Notes: generated from the letters alone by a model not told the origin. A stretch of 64,000 nt of DNA from Serripes groenlandicus (GCA_031761405.1 JASEVX010000013.1:49136228-49200227), one strand, 5' to 3'; shown: positions 20,745 to 33,340, counted from the first letter of the stretch. Numbers and translations: made by a program.

Positions 20745-21017
20745 ATATGATCCGTACCGCGAGAAGAACCAACATTATGGCATCTGGCGTAATGTATCGA
20801 CCGAGATCAGCCTGCGCAGGTCCGCGCAGATTGATCCGGGCGACACGATTCCGTCTCAGGGGGATAGAGGTATAGAGTAATGATTCACTGAAACAGAAAA
20901 TCAAACATGAGGCGAAAAGTGTCTATCCGGGTAAGCCTGCACGACATGCTTAGGCTGATCCGGTCGATACTTTACGCAGAGTCCACAATTTTGGTTATCT
21001 CGCGGGACGGCTGATAT
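20745..21017. mobile_element. Family C MITE
   Basis: Counterpart of 3801-4067 with scattered one-base indels. Confidence 0.7.
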
Positions 21018-21100
21018 AATGATGTCAGAAGTATAATACATATTCACCTTATTTACATAAACCTCCATGCCACACTGTTATCAACTGTATTCAATACATT

Positions 21101-21304
21101 CAGAGGTCCGGGATAAGGAGGGGTATTCAGCTATTTTTTCCCCACGAATTGTCCTCTCTTATTCTTATAGCAAACCTGTGTTGTGGGAACTCAATAGAAT
21201 CGTCTCACTGAGACGATTGCTTTGAGTACCCACAAGCATAGGGTTAAAGGGTTAAACAAGGATTTTAGAACATGCAAAAACGCCCCCCCTTATCTAGAGC
21301 TCTG
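21101..21304. mobile_element. Family F MITE
   Basis: Counterpart of 4154-4350; the palindrome now has several mismatches (GACGATTGCTTTGAG, CACAAGCATAGGG). Confidence 0.65.
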
Positions 21305-21380
21305 AATAGCTCTACTTTCTTTTATAGAATCTTTACAAGGTTTGCGTAGATTAAATTCGGAGACGTATGTTGCAATATAA

Positions 21381-21635
21381 ATGAGCCGTTCCACGAGAAT
21401 ACCAACATTATGGTCTCTGCGTAATGTATCGAGCCCGAATAAGCGTTAGCTCGCCGCTCGGGCTACCGGACAGACATGTCGTCTCCTGCGGAATCTTCTG
21501 TTTCAGGAATCATTACTATATACCTCTACTATCCTGAGACGGCACCGGGTTAGCCTTCGTTGGTATGCCAAGGCTGATCTGGGGTCTGGTTCATGACGCA
21601 GAGTTCATAATGGTGGTTTTCTCGTGAACTGCTCA
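21381..21635. mobile_element. Family C MITE
   Basis: Counterpart of 4427-4683. Confidence 0.7.
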
Positions 21636-21729
21636 ATTATTTCTCCAGTTTGTCATAATGGTTTCAATAGTCGTGTGCTGCAGAAGCGTCAGAAAGCGTC
21701 CGTTTGTGAAAGGGGTTATACATGCAAAG

Positions 21730-21806
21730 TTATGTCGTGATCGTGCGTTATGTCGTGTATCTTGCAGTTATGTCGTGATCGTGCGTTATGTCGTTATCGT
21801 TCGTTT
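21730..21806. repeat. 18-bp short tandem repeat
   Basis: Counterpart of 4779-4852, about four units with small indels. Confidence 0.75.
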
Positions 21807-21821
21807 ATTGGTAGGAATCCG

Positions 21822-22045
21822 ACTGTGGTCGAGTGGTAAAGCGTCGGCGGATTTGAAACGGGTGTCCCGGCTTCGATCCCAAGTCCGTTGGCACTACGGT
21901 CATGGTGGAGTGCCCTTGGGCAAAGCACATTTTCCTAGCCTAGTACTGGTTTGTTTACCGGTGGGGATCATGAAGTAAGAGTGAACTGTCGACGTGATAG
22001 AACTGAATAATGTTGAAAGCGACGTAAAACCCCAATAAAACGAAA
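21822..22045 (+). mobile_element. tRNA-derived SINE
   Basis: Counterpart of 4868-5085. The head reads GTGGTCGAGTGGTAAAGCG here. Confidence 0.7.
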
Positions 22046-22300
22046 GCGTTTTGGTGTTATAAATCAACCGGCGTTGACCGGATCCAAAAATAGTACCTCC
22101 ATCACCTTGTATGGCGGTATAGCCTCTGACTCAGCATTTGTGTCCGGGGATGCTCGTTCAAAGACGTTTGAACAACCGCTCCCAGGGTTCAGAAACCTAC
22201 TTCTACCGGGAAAAGTACATTGTATAACTTTTAAGTTGATATTGAATTTATTTAATATAAAGCCATACGGCCAGTTTTTTTTCTACCAATCAATAAAATA

Positions 22301-22510
22301 TTACCTTTTCCCACATAGAAGGAATCATACAGACTATGAGTTTGAAAGCATCAAAGTAATACTATGAATATCCTTTAAATGAATTAATTATTACTGAACA
22401 GTTGAAAACATTGAGGCAAAATGTGAAATTGCTCTTTTGGCCGCAATGGTTTCAACAAAAGTAGTCTGCTATAGTCGTCAGAAAGCGTCTACAAGTGGGA
22501 AAGGTATTAA
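22301..22510. mobile_element. Family A MITE, diverged
   Basis: Counterpart of 5328-5540; left TTACCTTTTCCCACATAG, right GTGGGAAAGGTATTAA. Confidence 0.5.
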
Positions 22511-22711
22511 TTATATAATGTTAACGGAAGAACATATTTCAAAAAGCATGCGAGCAAGAAAAAAGTCTAACTCGAGAGACTTTGTAGACATAATGTTGCT
22601 GAACTTCTTTATCCTAGTAATCCATGAATATGGACCTATAGCATTACCGTCAATAACCTGATTTCTGGACATATTGAAGTTCTATTGAATTGAACGTTTT
22701 CATACCTTTAA

Positions 22712-22936
22712 CCCTTTCCCTCATACAACAATTCTGCAGCAGACGACTTTGAACATATTTTGTCAAAAAATAGAATTCTCTATAATTGAATGGATAACCT
22801 ATGACTAAAAGTGGAAAACATTGTGGCAAAAGGAGAAATTGCTCGTTTTGAGCAATTTCCTCATTTTGTCACTATGTTTTCAAAAAAACGTCTGCTGCAG
22901 AGGCCGTCAGTAAGCGTCTATATGAGGGGAAAAGAT
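22712..22936. mobile_element. Family A MITE
   Basis: Counterpart of 5742-5966; TTAA at 22708-22711. Confidence 0.75.
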
Positions 22937-23009
22937 AAACACTCATATAGAACCATACAACTGTATTAGTTTGCTTAGTTTTGTCATTGACCCCTTTTAA
23001 CCTACATTG

Positions 23010-23730
23010 TCTGACGTGTTTCCAACATACAGATGTTTTCAGACGTCTTTCCAGCTATACAGATGTTTTCAGACGTCTTTCCAACATACAGATGTTTTCA
23101 GACGTCTTTCCAACACATACATATGTTTTCAGACGTCTTTCCAACATACAGATGTTTTCAGACGTCTTTCCAACATACATATGTTTTCTGACGTCTTTCC
23201 AACATACATATGTTTTCTGACGTCTTTCCAACATACAGATGTTTTCAGACGTCTTTCCAACATACAGAGTGTTTTCAGACGTCTTTTCCAACATACAGAT
23301 GTTTTCAGACGTCTTTCCAACATACAGATGTTTTCAAGACGTCTTTCCAACATACATATGTTTTCTGACGTCTTTCCAACATACATATGTTTTCTGACGT
23401 CTTTCCAACATACATATGTTTTCTGACGTCTTTCCAACATACAGATGTTTTCAGACGTCTTTCCAACATACAGATGTTTTTCAGACGTCTTCTCAACATA
23501 CATATGTTTTCTGACGTCTTTCCAGCATACATATGTTTTCAGACGTCTTTCCAACATACAGATGTTTTCAGACGTCCTTTCCAGCATACAGATGTTTTCT
23601 GACGTCTTCCAACATACAGATGTTTTCAGACGTCTTTCCAACATACAGATGTGTGTCTGACGTCTTTCCAACATACAGATGTTTTCTGACGTCTTTCCAA
23701 CATACAGATGTTTTCTGACGGTCTTTCAAC
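23010..23730. repeat. 29-bp minisatellite II, expanded
   Basis: About 25 units carrying CAGACGTCTTTCCAACATAC and ATGTTTTC, with CAGATG/CATATG and TCAGACG/TCTGACG variants and some one-base indels. Copy 1 has two to three units (6040-6113). The long frames on both strands are repeat artefacts. Confidence 0.95.
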
Positions 23731-23991
23731 AGGCGACTCTTGAAGACATAAGTGGAAATAAAGAAATTAATCATAATGAGCAATTTCTGCTTTTGCCACA
23801 ATGTTTTCAACTTTATTCAAAACTTGTTCTTTCGCGTAAAGAGGGCTTCCATATTTGTTTACGAGGTGCTTTCGAAATCATTTTCATAATGGTTAAGGTA
23901 AAACTTGAATAGTTTAAATTGTTTACAAATTGTGACCCCCCATAAATCGTCCCAATAGCCCATTGTTTTTTACAATGACAAAACTTAATCA

Positions 23992-24015
23992 GGGGGGGGG
24001 GGGGGGGGGGGGGGG
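23992..24015. repeat. Poly-G tract, 24 bases
   Basis: 24 G; 13 at the copy 1 position. Confidence 0.9.
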
Positions 24016-24065
24016 ACAGTGATTCAAATGAATCTTTTTCCAGATGAGGAGATATCCAAATGTCG

Positions 24066-24206
24066 TTAAACCCTTTCCCACAAACAATTAAACTGCAGCA
24101 GACGACTTTGACTTTGACAAACATCGTGACAAAAAGAGAAATTGCTCTCAATGTTTCACAAGTCGTCTGCTGCAGAGTGTCAAAATGCCGTCTGTAAGTG
24201 GGAAAA
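24066..24206. mobile_element. Family A MITE, internally deleted
   Basis: Counterpart of 6458-6592. Confidence 0.6.
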
Positions 24207-24328
24207 ATAATAACAATAAGTTTTCGTGTAAATGTCTGTTTTACCTAAACATAGTTATAATAGTGAACATTTTGATTTTCTTTTTTAAATCGTTTCAAAA
24301 TTAATCGGCATTTTTGTGAAAATAGTGA

Positions 24329-24516
24329 TTAACCCATTCCCTCTTACAGACACATGTTTGACGCACCTGCATCTAACGAATTCTTTAGAACATTGAGACA
24401 AAAGGACAATTTGCTCATCATTTTACGCTCTATTAAATACATCACTTTCATTTACCGAGATTTTTCAATAATTTTGCCTGCATTTTCTTCCCCCTCAAAA
24501 TTGTCTACTGGCAGAT
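24329..24516. mobile_element. Family A MITE, complete only in copy 2
   Basis: TTAACCCATTCCCTCTTACAG at the left, hairpin reduced to GACAATTTGCTCATC, right half running into the next copy. Copy 1 keeps only its right part. Confidence 0.55.
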
Positions 24517-24520
24517 TTAA

Positions 24521-24747
24521 CCCTTTCCCTCATTATAGACCGCTTCTCTGACGCTCTGCAGCAGCCGGACTTTTTGCAAACATAGTGACAAAAGAAGAAA
24601 TTGATCAAAACGAGCAATTTCTTCTTTTGCCACAATGTTTTCCACTTTTAGTCATAGGTTATTCATTCAATTATAGAGATTTTGCCATTTTTTGACAAAA
24701 TATATTCAAAGTCGTCTGTTGTAGAAATGTCGTATGAGGGAAAGGGT
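24521..24747. mobile_element. Family A MITE
   Basis: Counterpart of 6726-6947; right junction is GTTTAA instead of GTTAA. Confidence 0.78.
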
Positions 24748-24877
24748 TTAATGCACATGATAATAGGGTTAAAATAAAGGGTACTATTTATTTTGTTCGA
24801 TGATAATTACTATATAAAGGATATTGATTTTGTTTCAAGGCATGAAAAATCTAACAAAACGCGATAATTATATGTGA

Positions 24878-24898
24878 CAGGGGTATATAGTGTCCCTG
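24878..24898. mobile_element. Family D micro-element, 21 bp
   Basis: Counterpart of 7075-7094 with one extra G; TATGTGA target repeats at 24871-24877 and 24899-24905. Confidence 0.55.
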
Positions 24899-25494
24899 TA
24901 TGTGATCAAAGGTTATCAGCTGTTTACTGATAAAAAGGATAACCAGAGCCATATTTGTACAATAGGTATTAATTACAAAAAAATGTCACCGAACGTGACC
25001 ACCTGTTAAACCAAGAGGAAGCAGCCCCAGGGGGCTCGGGATTTGGGGATACATGTGTTCATGTTATATTTAAACAGATTGAACATGTGGTTTTTTTGTG
25101 GCGAAGAATTTAACCATTACTTAATTTACCCCAGTCATCAGTTCAATTTTAGATGTCATTGATAGATTAAAATATGAACAACAACACAGCGTAGAACCAT
25201 AGATATATCTATTTATTATAATATATACACAATTTTTCGATCCCAAATACAAAGAATTACAAATCAAAATACCAGAAAAAAAACAAAAACACAACCAAAA
25301 CAAAAAACAAACATACAAGATCTTCAATCAAATCAAATCAAATCACGTGCGGTCGACTTCCGGCGTCGTTAGGTACTTCTAAATATGACAATAACAATAC
25401 GTTTTTGGAGGTTATACTTCAACCTTCATAAAAACATTTTTAAAGAAACTGTACACTACAGACAAAAGAACGGATGTCAAATGCAGAATAAAAT

Positions 25495-25580
25495 AATCAA
25501 TACAGTATTTTTTTTGTGTGACTCAAACCCGAAAACATTTAGTGCGAGAGGCAGACGCTCTACCACTGCACCATGTGTCC
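25495..25580 (-). mobile_element. SINE head (tRNA-like), truncated
   Basis: Counterpart of 7684-7760. Confidence 0.5.
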
Positions 25581-25674
25581 TTCTACACATTCCTAGGGCA
25601 CGCGGTGTATAATTTCAACAGTGGCTTTACTAGTGAAATGATTATCACTCAAAATAAACTGCTAAACAATTTAA

Positions 25675-25900
25675 CCCATTCCATAAGACACAATTACTGC
25701 AGCAGATGACTTTGACGATATTTGTTCAAAAATAGAACATCTGCTAGTAATTGAATGGATAACCTATGACTAAAAGTGGAAAACATTGTGGCAAAAGGAG
25801 AAATTGCTCGTTTTGAGCAATTTTCTTCTTTTGTCACTATTTTTTCAAAAAAAGCCGTCTGCTGCTGAGGCTTCAGAAAGCGTCTAGATAAGGGAAAGGG
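25675..25900. mobile_element. Family A MITE
   Basis: Counterpart of 7858-8080; TTAA at 25671-25674 and 25901-25904. A decayed A copy follows to about 26090, as in copy 1. Confidence 0.75.
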
Positions 25901-26419
25901 TTAACTTTGACTCTTTCCAAAGCTGCTGACGACTTCAAAAATGTCAATTTCTCCTTTTACCACTACAATGTTTTCTACTGTATTCAGTTTAAACCACCTT
26001 TCCATTTTGTTGTTGACATTTTAGCTTTATGTCTTTCATTCAAACGCATCTCCCCCCAATAAGATGTGCGTTTCAATATGGTGATAATTATTATTATATA
26101 GATAAATTTTAACTCTTTAAACTAGTGCGAAAACTGGGAACAAACGGATAAGAAGTTGTATTGGACTTTAAACGTGTATGAAGTCTTTTCGCCTAATTTC
26201 ATGATTCTGTGGTGTTTTCAAATGTACATTTTTATGGTATTGAAAGACATCAAGGTTTATTACACAATAAACACAGAACATTGAATTGATTAGCACTCCG
26301 GATTAAGCTCATCATCTTGTAGAAACCAATTGTTTGTGAAATCTGCGTTTTTTTCCGCATAATATATGATTTAATTGATATTATATAAAGGCTGCTAACC
26401 GATCCATTTTTACATAAAT

Positions 26420-26492
26420 GGTTCCATGGTGTAATGGTTGAGCACTCAGGACTTAAAATCCTGCGATACACGCTCAAATCTCGGTTGAAGCT
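26420..26492 (+). pseudogene. tRNA-Gln pseudogene
   Basis: Counterpart of 8582-8653 with one inserted G (GGTTGAGCAC). Same CTTAAAA loop and broken T arm. Confidence 0.85.
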
Positions 26493-26559
26493 AACACTTT
26501 TAATTCAATAAGTTTATGATCTATATTAACAAATAAGTGTTATGATTACAATATATTAA

Positions 26560-26631
26560 GGTTCCATGGTGTAATGGTTAGCACTCAGGACTCTGAATCC
26601 TGCGATCCGAGTTCAAATCTCGGTGGAACCT
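26560..26631 (+). tRNA. tRNA-Gln: tRNA-Gln (anticodon CTG)
   Basis: Identical to the gene at 8721; CTCTGAA loop, all stems paired. T5 terminator at 26633-26637. It may be the same locus on the other haplotype. Confidence 0.96.
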
Positions 26632-26780
26632 GTTTTTGCTACAAATACACCCCTTTTGTGTTAAATTTTCTCTGATTTATAAATTAATGTATTACGTTTT
26701 AGTCCCATTTAAATTATATACAAAGGATAAAGGATCCTAAGAATTTTCAAAATTTCGCTGTTTTCATCACTTAGTTATAG

Positions 26781-27275
26781 CAGGGACGTAGATAAGAGGG
26801 ATAAGTAACTAAATTATATACTAAAATATCACCCGTGCCGACATTTGTAGCAAGTAAAACTCAAAAACTATTCAAGATATGAAAATAAAAAAATATTTTC
26901 TGGAAGTTTAAACATTCTTCTATTGCAGTAGATAAAAATATTACAGGTTTTGATAATATGTTATCCGTATGAAAAATGTCAATCTATTAATTTTTGGAAA
27001 AAAATAATATAATTCAGAAATTCCAATATCGGTATCTTTTAAAAACAGTCATTGTTCAAATACAAAGAAATTCCAGTTATTTATTGTATCTCTAACTTTA
27101 GTTGAAATGTTAAGCTTTTAGAATATGTATGTTTTGTTTATGTGCCAAATGTGATTTCAAAGTTTTATTTGCTACAACATGTGACGATTTGGACAATTTT
27201 ATTTCTATGTGTGATATTTTAACCATATAACAGGTGCACAGGTGGAGTTGCCTGTCCCTTTTATCTACGTCCCTG
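26781..27275. mobile_element. Family D element
   Basis: Counterpart of 8942-9446, about 10 bp shorter through an internal TTTTAAAATA-type deletion. GTTATAG at 26774-26780 and 27276-27282. Confidence 0.85.
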
Positions 27276-27570
27276 GTTATAGCCTATACCAGGTGGTGCT
27301 TTTTGAAAACATAGTGACAAAGGGAGAAATTGCTCAAAACGAGCAATTTCTCCTCCTGCCACAATGTTTTCCACATCAGTGAAACTATATAGAAGATAAT
27401 TGGTGTCTTTTTTAACTCTACGATAAAATATTTATTTTTAAGAGAGTGAGTAGGACACATGATATTTCACTACAATCTATGCCGCGAGTGGATACATGTT
27501 TATCTCCTTTTTTTTTGCACGAATGGAAATATTTTGCTTTCCATGTATCAGACATCTAACTTAAAATAGA

Positions 27571-29029
27571 GAATCAGAATCAGAATATTTTATTGACTCA
27601 AACTTTACAAAGTTTATGGTCATTTACAAATATACAAGAATTTTGTTATATATGTGTGTATCAAGGAAAGAATGGTCTCAATATAGTTTTGGAGGACAAA
27701 CTGCTTTGTCATATTAGAAGCTTTAAAAAGGTAATAGCCAACTATACCATGCAGATGAATATGTAGTAAAAGACATATAGCATATCATATCACTTTATTT
27801 ACATACACATATGCATGCTGCCACATATCGTATTATCATATCCAAACAATGTCAAAGACGTACAGGAACTAAAGTATGCCATGTACATACGTTTCTATAT
27901 TTCATCGTGTATAGTTTGGTAAAGAAAGGAAATTAAACATATCAACATACATACAATACATATATATCAAAGCACATCATTGTTGCGTTTATGAAAAGAA
28001 AAGGTAATAAATTTACAAAGGTTGATAAGGTCACCTTTATTATTGGTTTTTAAAAGCTCAACTAACTTTAACATATTTGGGTTTTTCCAATATTTCTTTT
28101 TTACAAATTTGAATCTAATATCTAAATAGTATGGGCATTGTAGGATAAAATGGAATTCATCTTCCATTTCGCCCATTTGGCAGTACGTGCATAAACGTTC
28201 GTGTCGATCTACCCTTTCACCAGCAAACCTACCGGTATCTATTCGTAATTTATGGACAGATGTTCGAATTCTGGTGAGACCAACGCGTAAATTTCTACTA
28301 ATACTTAAGTTTAGATAGTTTTCCTGACCAAAATCGGATTTTAAATGCTTATATAATGTACTAAGAGTGCGCCCAGTCTCAATATCTTGGTACCATTTTT
28401 GTAAAAATGTGTCGATTAACCTTTGTTTAAATATATTAGTAAAATGTTTAGCGTTCACTGAGCACGGGTTGTCCCAAACGTAAGCAAAGCCACGGCTACT
28501 AAAAAGATTACGTAGTTTAGTGAACCAATTATTTTTTTCGAGCATGGCATCCTGAGCAATTGACGATAGTATTAGATTATCGGTATGTATAAGTTTAAAC
28601 CAGTATTGTAAAATTCTTACATAGCGATTAATATAAAGAGGATATCTACCTAACTCCCCGTACACTGCCGCGTTACATGTAGACTGTCTTACCCCAAGAA
28701 TCCTTTTACACAATTTTAAATGTAGTTTTTCCAGAGTGTTTGCATTTGTAAACCCAGAGACTTCGCAACCATAATAGAGTATAGGGGTAACAAAAGCATC
28801 GAATAACTGTAGCGCTACTTTTGGAGATGTGTTATAACGTTTCAGGTTTGAAAGTAGAACATTCATAGCTTTAAGACCTTTCCCGTACAACATCTGGTTA
28901 TTAAGTGTATAAGAACCCGTGAAATTAAAAGTACATCCTACGTAATTAAAATCGTTGACTATTTCAATTGGGTTATCTGCGTATACCCACTGTTCATTGG
29001 ATTTTAATTGACCACGTTTACTTAAAATA
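27571..29029 (-). mobile_element. 5'-truncated non-LTR retrotransposon
   Basis: Counterpart of 9742-11158, with the same 3' microsatellite tail and the same 5' break, so both derive from one insertion. Confidence 0.8.
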
Positions 29030-29202
29030 GAGTGTATATCGAAATCCCCATGCTCAAAATCCCCATGGCTCAAAACTGCCATAGTACTCAAAATCCCCAT
29101 GGCAAAAATGACGAGGTATTCAAAGGTATTGAGTAGGGGAATTAGTTCAATTAGAAAACTGGACGTGTGAATAAATTTGTTTGGTAACCAACAGAATAAC
29201 AT
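27967..29202 (-). pseudogene. Retrotransposon reverse transcriptase, C-terminal fragment
   Basis: 411 codons, same content as 10138-11331 plus 14 codons (VGLTRIRTSVHKLR region) before IDTGRFAGER. This longer form is probably original, since the copy 1 loss lies between similar NLR and KLR codons. Zinc-knuckle-like C338, C341, H351, C356. No polymerase active site. The first 60 or so codons derive from the foldback module. Confidence 0.82.
29030..29202. repeat. Foldback module, single
   Basis: Counterpart of 11159-11331. Confidence 0.55.
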
Positions 29203-29532
29203 TTAATAATTTAACTTTTATTTATAGAGATTTTTCTTATTTTGCCAAGATCTGCTAAACACTTGTATGTATGTAGGAAAGGGAATATGCTAATACAAGC
29301 GAAATGAAGACAAATAAAACAATGAGAAAGTTTAATCATTTTAATTCATAAATATGCATTAATAATAAACATCGATAAATAAAATTCACAGTTAAAAACA
29401 GTGATGGGTTTTCAAGGATACATTATTCTGATCTTTCTTATAAATGCTCTGTGGAAATCATGTAAAAAACACGACATTACATTACATGTATATGTTATGT
29501 TTCAGTAGCAATATGTGGAATGATGTTGTACT

Positions 29533-30125
29533 GAGTGTATATCAAAATCCCCATGCACAAAATCCCCATGGTTCAAAATTGGCATAGTACTCATAATCCC
29601 CATGGATAAAATGACAGGGTATTCAAAATCCCCACGATGGGTAGTCAACATCCCCATGGAAAATATGACAGGGTATTCAAAGGTGTTGAGTAGGGGAATT
29701 AGGTAGAAAACTGGACGTGCCAATATATTTTCTTAGTTGTCTGCTGAAAACGTATGTATGTAGAAAACCTTAAGCCATTATGCAATCAAAATAATTAACT
29801 AATCTAATTTGTATTTAAAGTAGAAGATCTTAAGCAATTGTACAATCGAAATAATTAATAAAGATAATCATTTACATGGGTATTTAAAGTAATTACCATA
29901 AAATATATTAAGTGATTATGCAATCAAAATGATTAACTAATCTAGTTTAGGGGTATGATGATTTTAATGACTGGCTGTGACAAACAAAATAAACACAGAT
30001 ATTCACCATGGGGATTTTGAATACCCCATCGTTTTGGCCGTGGGAATTTTGAATACCCTGTCGTTTTAGCCATAGGGATTTTGAGTACTATGCCAATTAT
30101 GAACTATGGGGATTTGGAGTGTCTC
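29533..30125. mobile_element. Foldback element with AAAATCCCCATGG repeats
   Basis: Counterpart of 11662-12252; arms 29533-29707 and about 30005-30125. Confidence 0.65.
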
Positions 30126-30236
30126 CCGTTGTACTACGAGACGCTTGAAACCAATTATATCCATCAATTCAGAAGGTTCTAATTTCCTCCATCCGAGTAC
30201 CACAATACACATGCGAGTAACGCTATTGTAACATTT

Positions 30237-30482
30237 CGAGGGCTTGGCGTGAAACAGTTGTAACTAAAAACCTATTGTGAAAACCCTGGTCTAGGGGCAA
30301 TTTCGACCCCTTTGTAAACAATGGAAATTTAGGTGCCATTACTCAGAACGAGCAATGGCACCTAAATTTCCATTGTTTATCAAGGAAAATGATTTAACGC
30401 TTATAAAGACTTTACGGCAAGGTGATTAACCTTGGAAATAAAATACCAATTTTAGTTACAACCGTTTCACGCCAAGCCCTCG
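30237..30482. mobile_element. Family B foldback MITE
   Basis: Counterpart of 12366-12613 with the same 19-bp ends; 2 bp shorter. Confidence 0.85.
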
Positions 30483-30577
30483 ATTGGTTTTTCAAAAGGT
30501 CTAGGTATACACATATATTTATTTTCAAAAATGAAGCATCACAATTCACAAACGATTGAAATTTATGAATGAGCTGA

Positions 30578-30857
30578 TTGATTGGAGTTTAACGCCGTTT
30601 TCAACACTTTTTCAGTCTTACACGGCGGCCAGTTCACCTACTCATGCGTTTCCTGGTTTTCCCACACCAGTACACCACACAACATACTTTCCAAGCAACG
30701 GGCTACTTTTCCAAATAGACTGTTTAACAGCCCATTGGTGAAAGACGAATGACGCAGGTCACAGTGACTTTTGTCATGTTGGCCAAACTGGGATTCGAAA
30801 TCACATTCCCTGGATTGACAGCCCGCGTCGCTACCGACTGAGCTACCGGGGCTCGGC
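30578..30857 (-). mobile_element. Full-length tRNA-derived SINE
   Basis: Counterpart of 12709-12989; ATGAATGAGCTGA at 30565-30577 and 30858-30870. Confidence 0.86.
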
Positions 30858-31287
30858 ATGAATGAGCTGAGAATGAACTCAGATTCGACTAATATTCTTT
30901 CCGACATTTTATAAAAACCAGTTCGACAAGCGTCATACATCTTCCATGAAAAGCAGCCAGTTGCCGGAAGGACTGGTGTGTGGGGTCCTGTTATGAGAAA
31001 GCCAGAACAAACATCATGGGTATGTGAAATGGAAACCGTAATATAACAGAAGCATTTTTGAGAAATTGCGTTAAACCCCTAACGCAATCAACCAAACGAT
31101 TCCACAATGCAATACTAACCCATGTGATCTGCCATATAGATACATGCCACGTAGTTCGTCTGTCTTTTTTTAAGTTGATCATACATGTAACATTATTATC
31201 TAGTAATTACGAATGTACCGAAATTACTTTCCCCCCGTAAGAAAATGAAAAACACGCACTGTCATCCTTACCCCAATTCCCACGATT

Positions 31288-31468
31288 TTAACTCTTTCAG
31301 CGCCAAAGGCAATATTGAGGTTTTTGCAAACAATACTGATTCAACCGAGTCATCTCGTAACGAGCTGTCTCACCTGAAATCAGCATTGTTTGCCTTTTAG
31401 TTGTCAAAATAGTCCGATTTTGAACTTGGAAGAGTCTACTTTAAACAATTCGGCGCTGAAAGAGTTAA
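31288..31468. mobile_element. Family E MITE
   Basis: Counterpart of 13421-13601; TTAA at both ends, same 17-bp inverted repeat. Confidence 0.85.
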
Positions 31469-32109
31469 ATAACAATGCAGAAAACGACGTTCGAAAAATA
31501 AAATGCAAGGGAAAGGCGAAATTACTCGTGATTAACAATAAATACTTTAACCACGGTGTTTTCTACTCGTTTTTCAAAATCAATTCTTTCAAATTTACCA
31601 AATCTTACAAGTTTTACTGAGATATTTTAAAAGCAGACGACTGAATATAACATACTTATCAAGTAAATGGATTTAGGCAAATTCGTACGATACCGTTATA
31701 CTTACACGTGCGTGATCTTAACACCGCATGTCTCATCCAGACAGTACATACCGTGGGACAACACTCATAACCAACGCAACAGCATCCTGCATCAAAAGGT
31801 AGATACGCGTGTATTGACATAAGCCAGTGACGTATCATTGATAGAGAAATGTCAAGAATCTGCGCAATGAAGTTGAAAAGAACAGGAACAATAAACGTGA
31901 AGACTAATAGAAATTACAGCAGATGAGATCGTTAAGGCCCGGCCCGGGGTTGTTTTTCGTCTTGGGAAACCGATGGTGTGAGGTGTATACTAGGTTGTTA
32001 TATCTGCTTGTACGATTTTAAAGTCACTTCCAACAGTCCTTCAGCCATATCACGGTATTTCCTTGGCAAACTTCAAAGATTTGTCATGTTTGAAATAACG
32101 ATAGTGTAG

Positions 32110-32173
32110 GGTTCTATGGTTAGCACTCACGACCCTGGATACTGCGATCCGAGCTCAAATCTCGGTGGAACCT
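32110..32173 (+). pseudogene. tRNA-Gln pseudogene
   Basis: Counterpart of 14243-14306, identical damage. Confidence 0.85.
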
Positions 32174-32257
32174 GAACTTTCTTGGGCTATCCTTTGAATT
32201 TTATATTGAAACTAAGAAGGTTTATAAAATGCAAAACGCATAAAGTAATTTCATAAT

Positions 32258-32327
32258 AGTTCCATTGTGAAATATTTAGCACTCAGGACTTTGAATCCTG
32301 CGATCCGAGTTCAGATCTGGTTGGATT
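32258..32327 (+). pseudogene. tRNA-Gln pseudogene
   Basis: Counterpart of 14391-14460; followed by a longer T run than in copy 1. Confidence 0.82.
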
Positions 32328-32426
32328 TTTTTTTTTTTTTTACAAAATTCATTATACATATATTCATAAAATCAAGATTCGAATGAACTAATCACACGTC
32401 CTGTCTAAATCTAGAAAAAAATGTAA

Positions 32427-32498
32427 GGTTCCATGGTATAATGGTTAGCACTTGGGACTTTGAATCGTGCAATCCGAGTTAAAATCTCGGTGGAACCT
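32427..32498 (+). pseudogene. tRNA-Gln (TTG) variant, probably decayed
   Basis: Counterpart of 14550-14621 with the same anticodon-stem mismatch and T-loop change. Confidence 0.65.
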
Positions 32499-32565
32499 GA
32501 CTGTATTCTATCGTATTTTTTCGTATGTATTGAACATTTGTCCTGTTAATAAAAACTTAATGATT

Positions 32566-32637
32566 GGTTCCATGGTGTAATGGTTAGCACTCAGGACTTT
32601 GAATCCTGCGATCCGAGTTCAAATCTCGGTGGAACCT
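32566..32637 (+). tRNA. tRNA-Gln: tRNA-Gln (anticodon TTG)
   Basis: Counterpart of 14689-14760, intact; T4 terminator at 32647-32650. Confidence 0.96.
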
Positions 32638-32703
32638 AAAGTTTCGTTTTAAATTCATTATAAGACGTGTTTCGAAATAGTCTGTACAGATTTAAACATC
32701 GTA

Positions 32704-32764
32704 AGTTTTCATGGTGTAATAGACTCTAAATCCGTCGATTCGAGTTGAATTATCGGAGGAAGCT
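32704..32764 (+). pseudogene. tRNA-Gln pseudogene
   Basis: Counterpart of 14825-14886. Confidence 0.75.
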
Positions 32765-33165
32765 GGAGTTTCCTTTTAAAGTTCATAATAAAAGCCCGCG
32801 ACTTATATTTTTAATAGGCTTTCGGAAATGATATAGGAGGACGAGTTATTATTAGAAAACATTAGAACATATTACAATTGTCTTTGTTTAAAAACACTAA
32901 GTTATGACACATCTAAAATGAAATAAATATTCCGATGTTTTAAGTTTTTGCAGTTCCTTTATTTTGACTCGCATTTATGTTTTTTTGTCTTATTTACGAA
33001 GACATTTAATGAAAACATTATGTGTATGTCTAGACTAATGAAAGTCAAGAATACATATGTGTTAAAAAATAAATCAATGCAGTCTTTTCCGGCGACATTG
33101 ATGCCTTGCATCAACTTTCTCTTGTTATTATTATTATATACATAGTAATATATATGTAGAGTAAA

Positions 33166-33340
33166 AAAGGGAGAACCAGGTTTGACTGATAACGCGTTGC
33201 CGGGCCTCAATATGACTGTCATAACAACATAGCAGCAATATGTGGAGTCAAAAAGGGGTAGGGGGTGGGGGGGGGGGGGACCAGGTTTGACTGATAACCC
33301 GTTGCCGGGCCTCAATATGACTGTCATAACAACAGAGCAT
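33166..33340. repeat. Local direct repeat around a G-rich run
   Basis: Two copies of CCAGGTTTGACTGATAAC to GACTGTCATAACAACA about 110 bp apart, as at 15291-15463. The surrounding 32765-34150 shows no gene. Confidence 0.7.

Noticed and set aside
23007..23810. Long overlapping frames on both strands (up to 181 codons, Cys/Lys- or Phe/Ser-rich repeats)
   Set aside because: They are translations of the 29-bp array: 29 is not a multiple of 3, so every frame cycles, and both strands stay open. No coding signal.
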